Part shown: positions 25,283-32,710 of the stretch, in pieces
Layout of the letters: each line of letters opens with the position of its first letter
Numbering within the stretch: the stretch's first letter is position 1
Origin: Thermoleophilia bacterium
GTDB lineage: Bacteria > Actinomycetota > Thermoleophilia > Gaiellales > Gaiellaceae
Length of the DNA: 64,000 nucleotides
Direction: 5' to 3'
Assembly: GCA_020845695.1 (NCBI GenBank)
Contig: JADLFG010000064.1
Span: 1-64,000, forward strand
Translations under genes and position numbers: made by a program
The notes under the pieces: model-generated
Database searches by the model: none
What the model saw: only the letters and a program-made list of their open reading frames with translations
Told to the model about the DNA's origin: nothing

Positions 25283-26400
25283 CCCTGACCGTCAGACCCG
25301 CCGGCCAGCCGCGGGTCGCAACCCCGGTCGGGGAGATCCTCGAGCGGGCGCTCGCCGGCGAGCGGATCGGCGACGCCGACGCCGTCCGCCTGCTGCGCTC
25401 GCGCGAGCTCGTGGCGATCGGGCGGGCCGCGGACGAGCTGCGGGCCCGCCGGACCGACCCGGCCAGGGTGACGTTCGTCGTCGATCGCAACGTCAACTAC
25501 ACGAACGTCTGCAAGACCGACTGCGACTTCTGCGCGTTCTACCGCCGGCCCGGCGACCGCGTCGAGGGCTACCTGCTGCCGAAGGCGGTGATCTTCCGCA
25601 AGGTCGAGGAGACGCTCGCGCTCGGCGGGACCGGCCTGCTGATGCAGGGCGGTCACCATCCCGATCTCGCGATCGAGTTCTACGAGGATCTCTTCCGCTC
25701 GATCAAGAGCCGCTACCGGATCCACCTGCACGCGCTCTCGCCGCCCGAGCTGCACCACATCTCGCGCCGCTCCCGGCTATCGATCGCGGAGACGCTCGCG
25801 CGCCTGCGCGACGCGGGGCTCGACTCGATCCCCGGCGGCGGCGCGGAGATCCTCGTCGAGCGGGTGCGGCGCCTGATCTCGCCGAAGAAGACGAAGGCGG
25901 AGGAATGGCTGCACGTGATGCGCGAGGCCCACCGGCTCGGCATCTCGACCACCGCGACGATGATGTACGGCCACGTCGAGACGCTCGAGGAGCGGGTCGA
26001 GCATCTCCGCCGCATCCGCGACCTGCAGGACGAGCTGCGCGGCTTCCGGGCCTTCATCTCCTGGACGTTCCAGCCGGAGGGCACCCGGCTCGGGCCGCGG
26101 GTCGGGCGGCGCCCGACGTCGTTCGAGTACCTGCTGACCCAGGCGGTCAGCCGTATCTACCTCGACAACGTCGATCACATCCAGTCGAGCTGGGTGACGC
26201 AGGGGCTGAAGGTCGGGCAGGTCGCGCTCGCGTTCGGCGCCGACGATCTCGGCTCGGTGATGATCGAGGAGAACGTGGTCTCGGCGGCCGGAACGACACA
26301 CCGCGCCTCGACCGACGACTTCGTGCGCACGATCAGGGCGCTCGGGAAGATCCCGGTGCAGCGCGACACGCTGTACCGGGAGGTGCGCGTGTTCGACTAG
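25279..26400 (+). CDS. mqnC: cyclic dehypoxanthinyl futalosine synthase (radical SAM)
   Basis: Cyclises dehypoxanthine futalosine using a radical SAM mechanism. Cluster cysteines are at 78, 82 and 85 (CKTDCDFCAFYR). LLMQGGHHPDLAIEFYEDL, IHLHALSPPEL and SIPGGGAEILVERVR follow, and 373 residues is standard. It is the last gene of the menaquinone run. MqnB, MqnD and the UbiA-like prenyltransferase are not in the window. Confidence 0.92.
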   Translation: MTLTVRPAGQPRVATPVGEILERALAGERIGDADAVRLLRSRELVAIGRAADELRARRTDPARVTFVVDRNVNYTNVCKTDCDFCAFYRRPGDRVEGYLLPKAVIFRKVEETLALGGTGLLMQGGHHPDLAIEFYEDLFRSIKSRYRIHLHALSPPELHHISRRSRLSIAETLARLRDAGLDSIPGGGAEILVERVRRLISPKKTKAEEWLHVMREAHRLGISTTATMMYGHVETLEERVEHLRRIRDLQDELRGFRAFISWTFQPEGTRLGPRVGRRPTSFEYLLTQAVSRIYLDNVDHIQSSWVTQGLKVGQVALAFGADDLGSVMIEENVVSAAGTTHRASTDDFVRTIRALGKIPVQRDTLYREVRVFD

Positions 26401-26411
26401 TGGTGCACTAG
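26397..26411. terminator. short dyad between convergent genes mqnC and the CBS gene
   Basis: CTAGTG-GTG-CACTAG, a 6-bp stem with a 3-base loop, includes the mqnC stop. It lies in the 15-base gap between convergent genes, so it may help end both transcripts. The stem is short and no U-tract follows. Confidence 0.25.
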
Positions 26412-26415
26412 GCCC

Positions 26416-26862
26416 CTAGCCCGGGGGCGTCCCGGCCCGGCCGAGTAGCTCGCGGATCGTCTCCCGGGCGCTCGGGTCGTGCTCGCGCCAGAGCCGCTCG
26501 GCCAGGACGGCGACCACGTCGCGGATCCCGACGATGCCGAGCACGTTGCCCCCCTCGAGCACGGGCACGTGGCGGATCCGCCGCTCGCTCATCAGGTGAG
26601 CGACCGCCACGATGTCGTCGTCGGGCGAGACGGCGACGACGTGGCGCGTCATCACGTCGGCGACCGGCAGCGTCGCGAACGGCCCGCCGCCGCCCGCGAG
26701 CCGGAGCACGTCCCGCTCGGTGAAGATGCCGGCGAGGACGCTGCCGTCGCAGACCGCGACGGCGCCGACGTTCTCGTCGAGCATACGCCCGATCGCGGTC
26801 AGGACCGCGTCGTCCGGCCGGACGCTGACGAGCTGCAGGCTCGCGATGTCGACGATGGTCAT
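26416..26862 (-). CDS. two-CBS-domain protein
   Basis: A 148-residue soluble protein made of two CBS domains (residues about 8-60 and 72-125), with GAVAVCDGSVLAGIFTERDVL and RHVPVLEGGNVLGIVGIRDVV at the equivalent places. Such stand-alone pairs bind adenine nucleotides and report energy state. The C-terminal 20 residues are a short helix. The ATG overlaps the stop of the PRC-barrel gene, so the two are one unit. Confidence 0.8.
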   Translation of the reverse strand: MTIVDIASLQLVSVRPDDAVLTAIGRMLDENVGAVAVCDGSVLAGIFTERDVLRLAGGGGPFATLPVADVMTRHVVAVSPDDDIVAVAHLMSERRIRHVPVLEGGNVLGIVGIRDVVAVLAERLWREHDPSARETIRELLGRAGTPPG

Positions 26863-27140
26863 GCCTGCCCTCCGATCGTCGTCAATATCACCAGCTCCTC
26901 GAGCGGCCGTACCTCGCCGACCGCTGCCGCCGGGATCGCGGTGAGGGGTGCATCGGCGGCGCGGCTGCGCACGCCGAGCGCGTCGACCTCGCCCGGCGCT
27001 GAGAAGACGAGCTCCTCGACCCGGCCGAGCGGCCGTCCGTCGGCCGCGGCGACGCGAAACCCCTCACAGCGGCAGAGCCAGAAGTGCCGGTCGAAGGCGC
27101 TGAAGGCCTCCTCGGTCGAGAGCTCGCCAGATCCCTCCAC
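26859..27140 (-). CDS. small PRC-barrel-like protein
   Basis: A 93-residue protein. Residues 20-90 fit a PRC-barrel: CEGFRVAAADGRPLGRVEELVF, then a second strand set ending in VRPLEELVILTT. PRC-barrels occur in photosynthetic reaction centres, in RimM and in free-standing proteins of unknown role. The GTG start has a strong ribosome site (GGGGAGGGGAGGGG on the minus strand). Coupled to the CBS protein; a joint sensory or scaffold role is inference. Confidence 0.6.
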   Translation of the reverse strand: MEGSGELSTEEAFSAFDRHFWLCRCEGFRVAAADGRPLGRVEELVFSAPGEVDALGVRSRAADAPLTAIPAAAVGEVRPLEELVILTTIGGQA

Positions 27141-27171
27141 GCTGCCCCTCCCCTCCCCGGCTAGCGTAGCG

Positions 27172-27254
27172 GATAGTGGCGATCATGACAAGCAGCGAGC
27201 CCGAAACGCCGGTCCCGGCCGTGTTCGGGCTCTGTAAGGAGAAGGGTTCACGGG
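27172..27254 (+). promoter_or_regulatory. structured 5' leader of the phosphodiester glycosidase gene
   Basis: GATAGT (27172-27177) could be a -10 box with a start near 27185. The leader then holds a 9-bp stem, GAGCCCGAA (27197-27205) with TTCGGGCTC (27224-27232), enclosing an inner stem (27208-27212 with 27215-27219). A strong ribosome site AAGGAGAAGGG (27236-27246) follows at once, 8 bases before the TTG at 27255. The layout suits RNA-level control. I do not recognise a known riboswitch class. Confidence 0.4.
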
Positions 27255-29024
27255 TTGCCCCTCGTAGACGTCTCTGCTTTGGTGAGAGCGCGCGTGCGCA
27301 CGAAGGCCGTTCTCCTCGCAGCCGTCGCGGCGCTCTGCGCCGCCTCCGCGGCGCGCGCGCAGCCGCCCACGCTCGAGCTGATGCCGGGCGTCACCTACAG
27401 CCGCGACGTCGAGCGGATCCGGGGGCGCCAGGTCGTCGTCCACGTCGTCACGACGCCGAAGCCCGGGGGGCTCTACCGGCTCGTGCCGGTGCTCTCGCAG
27501 GACTCGATCACGGGGGTGGAGACCGTCAGCTCGATGCAGGAGCGCCTCTCGAAGGAGGCGACCCTGGTCGGCGTCAACGGCGACCTCTTCAACTGGAGCC
27601 TCGGCTACCCGAGCGGGGTGTTCATGCGCGACGGCGTGCTCCACGGCCGCCCCAACGCGAACCGTTCCTCGCTCGGGATCGGGGCGGACGGCATCCTGCG
27701 GCTCGCGCGCGTCGGCTTCGCCGGCTCCTTCGCGGTCGGCGACGGCGGCCGCGAGCCGCTTCGTCAGCTCAACCGCCCGCTCGACGGTACGGCCTCGGGG
27801 CTGTTCACGCCGGCCTGGGGAGCGGCGACGCCACGGACGAAGGGCGCCGTCGACGTGGTCGTCTCCGGGTTTCCCGCCTCGGTGCCGAACGCCGACCTGG
27901 GCGGCCAGATCGTCGAGGTGCGCCGCGGGGGCGGCACGCCGATCCCGGACGACGGGGTCGTGCTCCAGGCGATCGGCGCGGCCGGCCGTGGGCTCGCCGC
28001 CGTCGCGGAACCTGGTCTCCCGTTGACGGCGAGACTGGGCGTGAGCCCCTGGTGGGACGGTGTCGCCGACGCGATCGGAGGTGGGCCGGCGCTCGTCCGG
28101 GACGGGCGGATCGTGCTGCCGACCACGGAGTCCTTCACGTCCGACCAGCTCCTGCCGCGCCACCCGCGCACCGCCGTCGGCCAGCTCGCCGACGGGCGGA
28201 TCGTGCTCGTGGCTGTCGACGGCCGCCAGTCGTTCTCGGCGGGCGTCAACCTTCGCGACCTCGCTCGCAAGCTCGTCTCGCTCGGCGCCGTCACGGCGAT
28301 GGCGTTCGACGCGGGCGGCTCGACGACGATCGCGTTCGACGGCCGCGTGCTCAACTCGCCCTCCGACGGGGCCGAGCGGGCTGTCTCGACCGCGCTCATG
28401 CTCGCCTACTACGGCGTCTACGCGCCCGCCCCGGCCAACGACGTGGTCTCCCCGAACGGCGACGGCATCGCCGAGGCCCAGCGGCTCGCCTACCGGCTCG
28501 TGCGGGCGGCGAGCGTGACCGCGCGGCTGATCGGCCCGGGCGGCAAGGTCGTGTGGCGCGACGAAGGCGACCGCGAGCCCGGGACGGTCGCGTTCGAGCC
28601 CGACCCCGGGCTGCTCAAGCAGGGCACCTGGCGCTGGGTGGTGACCGCGGTCGACGTGGCGGGCCAGCAGAGCCGCGCGGAGCGGTCGTTCACGGTCGAC
28701 CGGACGCTCGGCTTCCTCGAGCTCTCGAAGCAGAAGCTGGTCGTGAAGAAGCGCGGGGCCAGGCTTCGGATCTCGTTCCGGCTGGCGGCCCGGGCCCGGG
28801 TGACGGTGGCGGTCGAGAGCGGCGCCGGCCGCGTCGTTCGCACGCTGCTCGCCGGCGTCCGCCGGGCGCCTGGGGCACTCGAGCTCGTCTGGAACGGGCG
28901 CGACGGGGCGGGCGAGCGGGTCTCGAGCGGCCGCTACGTCGTCCGCGTGACCGCGGCGGGACGGATCGGAGTCTCCGCTCTGGCCGCCGCGGTCACCGTC
29001 GAGCGCCCCGGGGCAGCGGGCTAG
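27255..29024 (+). CDS. exported phosphodiester glycosidase (NAGPA-like) with FlgD-type Ig domain
   Basis: A 589-residue secreted protein. A signal peptide (AVLLAAVAALCAASAARA) precedes a NAGPA/DUF2233 domain of about 340 residues, with VGVNGDLFNWSLGYPSGV, HPRTAVGQLADGRIVLVAVDG and MAFDAGGSTTIAF. The last has the family D-x-GGS-T motif. This family cleaves sugar-1-phosphodiesters. The C-terminal third has two Ig-like domains; the last (GALELVWNGRDGAGERVSSGRYVVRVTA) matches the FlgD_ig fold. TTG 27255 has the ribosome site; GTG 27282 or 27294 are possible starts closer to the signal peptide. Confidence 0.72.
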   Translation: MPLVDVSALVRARVRTKAVLLAAVAALCAASAARAQPPTLELMPGVTYSRDVERIRGRQVVVHVVTTPKPGGLYRLVPVLSQDSITGVETVSSMQERLSKEATLVGVNGDLFNWSLGYPSGVFMRDGVLHGRPNANRSSLGIGADGILRLARVGFAGSFAVGDGGREPLRQLNRPLDGTASGLFTPAWGAATPRTKGAVDVVVSGFPASVPNADLGGQIVEVRRGGGTPIPDDGVVLQAIGAAGRGLAAVAEPGLPLTARLGVSPWWDGVADAIGGGPALVRDGRIVLPTTESFTSDQLLPRHPRTAVGQLADGRIVLVAVDGRQSFSAGVNLRDLARKLVSLGAVTAMAFDAGGSTTIAFDGRVLNSPSDGAERAVSTALMLAYYGVYAPAPANDVVSPNGDGIAEAQRLAYRLVRAASVTARLIGPGGKVVWRDEGDREPGTVAFEPDPGLLKQGTWRWVVTAVDVAGQQSRAERSFTVDRTLGFLELSKQKLVVKKRGARLRISFRLAARARVTVAVESGAGRVVRTLLAGVRRAPGALELVWNGRDGAGERVSSGRYVVRVTAAGRIGVSALAAAVTVERPGAAG

Positions 29025-29027
29025 AGT
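29022..29027 (+). promoter_or_regulatory. -10 box for a leaderless dedA transcript
   Basis: TAGAGT overlaps the stop of the upstream gene and ends 7 bases before the ATG at 29034. Confidence 0.5.
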
Positions 29028-29033
29028 GGCCCG

Positions 29034-29696
29034 ATGAGCGAGATCACGGACGCGCTGACCCGCGCGGTCGGCGACGCTGGCGTGTACGCGGTATTCGCGC
29101 TGATGCTGGTCGACGCCGTGCTCCCGGCAGGCAGCGAGATCGTGATGCTGTACGCGGGCGCGCTGGCCGCCGGGGCGTTCCCCGACAGCGAGGTGTCGCT
29201 GTTCGGGGCCGGGATCGAGTCGACGGCCTGGGGCTACGTGGTCATGGTCGTGGCCGGCACGATCGGCTACTGGCTGGGCTCGGCGCTCGGCTGGGGCATC
29301 GGCGCGTACGGGGGACGCCCGCTACTCGAGCGGCACGGCCGCTGGCTCCACCTGACGCCCGAGCGGCTCGAGCGCGCGGAGGAGTGGTTCGCCCGCCACG
29401 GGGACTGGGCGGTCTTCCTCGGGCGCGTTGTCCCGGTCGTTCGCTCCTTCATCTCCGTGCCGGCCGGCGTGGCCGAGATGCGCTTCGGCCGCTACGCCGG
29501 GCTCACGCTCGCGGGCTCGCTGATCTGGTGCCTCGGCTTCGCGGGTGCGGGGCTGGCGCTCGGAACCGGCTGGGAGCACTTCCACGAGCGGTCTCGCTAC
29601 GCCGACTACGCGATAATCGGCCTCGCCGTCCTGGGCGCGGTCTACGTCGCGGTCAGGCTGCGCCGGCGTCGCGACCCGGCGCGGGAGCGCGGGTAG
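29034..29696 (+). CDS. DedA-family membrane protein
   Basis: A 220-residue polytopic protein of the DedA/VTT family, now linked to flipping undecaprenyl phosphate or phospholipids. Four or five helices; the re-entrant motif LPAGSEIVMLYAGALAAG and the conserved FLGRVVPVVRSFISVPAG are clear. Position before polysaccharide genes suits recycling of the lipid carrier. The specific substrate is not visible. Confidence 0.82.
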   Translation: MSEITDALTRAVGDAGVYAVFALMLVDAVLPAGSEIVMLYAGALAAGAFPDSEVSLFGAGIESTAWGYVVMVVAGTIGYWLGSALGWGIGAYGGRPLLERHGRWLHLTPERLERAEEWFARHGDWAVFLGRVVPVVRSFISVPAGVAEMRFGRYAGLTLAGSLIWCLGFAGAGLALGTGWEHFHERSRYADYAIIGLAVLGAVYVAVRLRRRRDPARERG

Positions 29697-29699
29697 ACT

Positions 29700-30803
29700 G
29701 TGACGTCCGTGACCATCCCGCTCGTGGACGTCAAGGCGCAGCTGGCGCCGCTCGCCGCCGAGCTCGAGGGCACGATCGCCGAGGTGATCGGGTCCGGCCG
29801 GTTCATTCTCGGCCCGAACGTCGACGCGTTCGAGCGCGAGGTGGCCGCGTACCTGCGCGCGGGCGAGGCCGTGGGCGTGGCCAACGGCACCGACGCCCTC
29901 GTGCTCGTCCTCGAGGCGCTCGGGGTCGGGCCCGGCGACGAGGTGATCTGCCCGGCGTTCACGTTCTACGCGACCGCGGAGGCGATCGCCCGGCGCGGCG
30001 CCACGCCCGTGTTCTGCGAGATCGAGCGTGACACGCTCAACCTCGACCCGGCCGATGTCGCCGCGCGCGTGACCGGACGCACGCGAGCGATCGTCGCCGT
30101 GCACCTGTTCGGCCGGCCGGCCCCGCTCGCGGAGCTGCCGGCCGGAGTCCCGGTGATCGAGGACGCGGCCCAGGCCTTCGGCGCGACGCTCGGGGGCAGA
30201 CGGGCCGGCACGGCCGGGGTGGCCGGCACCTTCAGCTTCTTCCCGACCAAGAACCTGCCCGCGCTCGGCGACGGCGGCCTCGTCGCGACGGGCGATCCCG
30301 AGCTGGCCCGGCGGGTCCGGCTGCTCAGGCTCCACGGCTCGCGCGACAAGCGGGTCTTCGAAGCGGTCGGCTACAACTCGCGACTCGACGAGCTCCAGGC
30401 GGCCGCGTTGCGCGTGCTGCTTCCGCGCGTCGACACGTGGAACGCGGCCCGGCGCGAGGCGGCCGCGCGCTACGCGGAGCTCGGGCTCGGCGAGCTCTGC
30501 GAGCTCCCGGGCAACGAGGACGGGCACGTGTACCACATGTACGTCGTCCGCACGCCCGAGCGCGATCGCCTGGCAGCGGCGCTCGCGGCCGAGGGGATCG
30601 GCTGCGCTGCCTACTACGGAACGCCGCTGCACCTCCAGCCCGTGTTCGCCTCGCTCGGCTATCGCGACGGCTCCCTGCCCGTGACCGAGCAGGCCGGCCG
30701 GGAGAACCTGGCGCTGCCTCTCTACCCCGGCATCACGGCCGAGCAGCAGGAACGGGTAGTCGCGTGCGTCCGCACAGCCGCCTCCATTGGAGTCGCGCGG
30801 TGA
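29700..30803 (+). CDS. DegT/DnrJ/EryC1-family sugar aminotransferase
   Basis: PLP enzyme of 367 residues that aminates a keto sugar bound to a nucleotide. The internal-aldimine lysine is in FSFFPTKNLPALGDGG; ANGTDALVLVLEALG, CPAFTFYATAEAI and VIEDAAQAFGA are family motifs. The stop overlaps the GTG of a PglF-like 4,6-dehydratase, its likely partner: the dehydratase makes a 4-keto sugar and this enzyme would aminate it. TAGACT (29694-29699) lies right before the GTG at 29700; the in-frame GTG at 29709 would fit a leaderless start. Confidence 0.85.
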   Translation: MTSVTIPLVDVKAQLAPLAAELEGTIAEVIGSGRFILGPNVDAFEREVAAYLRAGEAVGVANGTDALVLVLEALGVGPGDEVICPAFTFYATAEAIARRGATPVFCEIERDTLNLDPADVAARVTGRTRAIVAVHLFGRPAPLAELPAGVPVIEDAAQAFGATLGGRRAGTAGVAGTFSFFPTKNLPALGDGGLVATGDPELARRVRLLRLHGSRDKRVFEAVGYNSRLDELQAAALRVLLPRVDTWNAARREAAARYAELGLGELCELPGNEDGHVYHMYVVRTPERDRLAAALAAEGIGCAAYYGTPLHLQPVFASLGYRDGSLPVTEQAGRENLALPLYPGITAEQQERVVACVRTAASIGVAR

Positions 30804-32674
30804 GGCTGCTCTCGCGCCACCGCGTCTGGCAGACGGCCGTCGATGCGGGCCTCGTCGTCGCCGCGTGGTACCTCGCTTTCTGGCTCCGCTTCGACGCCGG
30901 GATCCCCGCCCCCTACGGGCGCCTGTTCGAGCAGAGCATCTACATCGTCGCCCCGATCAAGCTCGCGATCTTCGTCCTCTTCGGCTTCTACAGCCACTGG
31001 TGGCGGTACGTCTCGATCCGGGACATGTGGGCGCTCGTGCGCGGTGTCACGGTCGCGACGATCGTGGCGGAGTTCGTCGTCTACCTGGTCGACCCGGTCG
31101 CCGGCTTCCGCGTGCCCCGCTCCGTCCTCGTCCTCGACTGGCTCGTGCTGCTCGCTCTCGTCGCCGGCGCCCGCCTGCTCGCCCGCACGATCATCGAGCG
31201 GCCGGGCCCGCGCAGTCTCGTCGCCCGCGGCAAGGAGGCGCTCGTGGTCGGCGCCGGGGACGCCGGGCAGCTGATCATCAAGGAGATGCTGCGCAACGCG
31301 AGCCTCGGCTACACGCCGATCGGCGCCGTCGACGACGACCCGCGCAAGAAGAACCTGCGCCTGCACGGCATCCGCGTGATCGGCTCGACGCACGAGCTGC
31401 CGCAACTGATCGCGGACGCGAAGCCCGACGAGGTGATCATCGCGATCCCGTCAGCGCCCGGCGAGACGCGCCAGCGGATCGTCGCGGCCTGCCGCGACGC
31501 CGGCGTTCCCGTCAAGACGCTGCCGTCCGTGTACGAGCTGATCTCCGGCGACGTGCACCTCGCCCGGCGCCTGCGCGAGGTGCAGGTCGAGGACGTGCTG
31601 GGCCGGGAGCCGGTGCAGCTCGACCTCGACGCGATCGCCTCCTACGTTGCCGGCCAGACGGTGCTCGTCACCGGCGCGGGCGGCTCGATCGGGGCGGAGC
31701 TGTGCCGGCAGCTCGCGCTCGTCCGCCCCGGGCGGCTACTGCTCGTCGAGCACGCAGAGAACGCGCTCGTCGAGATCGAGCGGGAGCTGCTGCACGAGCG
31801 CGGTTTCTCGGCGGTCGTGCCGGTGCTCGCGGACGTGAAGAACCGCGCGAAGCTGCGCCAGGTGTTCGAGCACCACCGCCCCGCGGTCGTGTTCCACGCC
31901 GCGGCCTACAAGCACGTGCCGCTGATGGAAGGCAACCCGGTCGAGTCGATCCGCAACAACGTCGGCTCGACCCAGGTGCTCGCCGAGGTCGCCGCGGAGT
32001 TCGAGACCGGGACGTTCGTGCTCGTCTCGACGGACAAGGCGGTCAATCCGCAGAACGTGCTCGGGCAGACGAAGCTGCTCTGCGAGTGGATCGTGCACAA
32101 CGCGGCCGAGCGCCCGGAGAGCCGCACCCGCTACATCGCCGTGCGCTTCGGCAACGTGCTGGCCTCGTCGGGAAGCGTGATCCCGCTGTTCCGGCGCCAG
32201 ATCGCCCGCGGCGGCCCCGTCACAGTCACCCACCCGGAGATGACGCGCTACTTCATGACGATCCCCGAGGCGGCGCAGCTGATCGTGCAGGCGGGCGCGA
32301 TCGGGGAGTCCGGGGACGTGTTTGTGCTCGACATGGGCGAGCCCGTGCGGATCCTCGATCTCGCGCACGACATGATCCGGCTCTCGGGCAAGGAGCCCGG
32401 CCGCGACGTCCCGGTCGAGATCATCGGGGTCAGGCCGGGCGAGAAGCTCCACGAGGAGCTGTGGGCGGACGGGGAGGACGCCGTCCCGACCGCCCACCCG
32501 AAGATCTACCGCTGCCGGGCGCAGGAGGTCGATCCGGTCTGGCTCGACGCGGAGCTGGCCGTGCTCCTCGCCCTCGTCGACGCGGGCGACACGCTCGAGG
32601 CGGTCGGCAAGCTCGGCGCGATCGTCCGCGCCCCCAGGCGCGTCGGCGTCGCGGATCGCGAGTCGATCTCGTAA
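30800..32674 (+). CDS. membrane-bound nucleotide-sugar 4,6-dehydratase (PglF/CapD type)
   Basis: A 624-residue protein. Four membrane helices (residues about 10-125) precede a first Rossmann domain (ALVVGAGDAGQLIIKEML, near 150). An SDR domain begins with VLVTGAGGSIGAELCRQL near 288. VFHAAAYKHVPLMEGNP, LVSTDKAVNPQNVLGQTK and RFGNVLASSGSVIPLF are the conserved catalytic blocks. It probably turns UDP-GlcNAc into UDP-4-keto-6-deoxy-GlcNAc for bacillosamine-type or fucosamine-type sugars. It is co-translated with the aminotransferase upstream. Confidence 0.87.
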   Translation: MRLLSRHRVWQTAVDAGLVVAAWYLAFWLRFDAGIPAPYGRLFEQSIYIVAPIKLAIFVLFGFYSHWWRYVSIRDMWALVRGVTVATIVAEFVVYLVDPVAGFRVPRSVLVLDWLVLLALVAGARLLARTIIERPGPRSLVARGKEALVVGAGDAGQLIIKEMLRNASLGYTPIGAVDDDPRKKNLRLHGIRVIGSTHELPQLIADAKPDEVIIAIPSAPGETRQRIVAACRDAGVPVKTLPSVYELISGDVHLARRLREVQVEDVLGREPVQLDLDAIASYVAGQTVLVTGAGGSIGAELCRQLALVRPGRLLLVEHAENALVEIERELLHERGFSAVVPVLADVKNRAKLRQVFEHHRPAVVFHAAAYKHVPLMEGNPVESIRNNVGSTQVLAEVAAEFETGTFVLVSTDKAVNPQNVLGQTKLLCEWIVHNAAERPESRTRYIAVRFGNVLASSGSVIPLFRRQIARGGPVTVTHPEMTRYFMTIPEAAQLIVQAGAIGESGDVFVLDMGEPVRILDLAHDMIRLSGKEPGRDVPVEIIGVRPGEKLHEELWADGEDAVPTAHPKIYRCRAQEVDPVWLDAELAVLLALVDAGDTLEAVGKLGAIVRAPRRVGVADRESIS

Positions 32675-32698
32675 TGGTTCCGTAGCCGGCTGCCCGTC

Positions 32699-32704
32699 TA
32701 GGGT
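32699..32704 (+). promoter_or_regulatory. -10 box for a leaderless uvrD2 transcript
   Basis: TAGGGT ends 7 bases before the GTG at 32711 in a 36-base gap that has no ribosome site. Confidence 0.5.
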
Positions 32705-32710
32705 GCCCGG

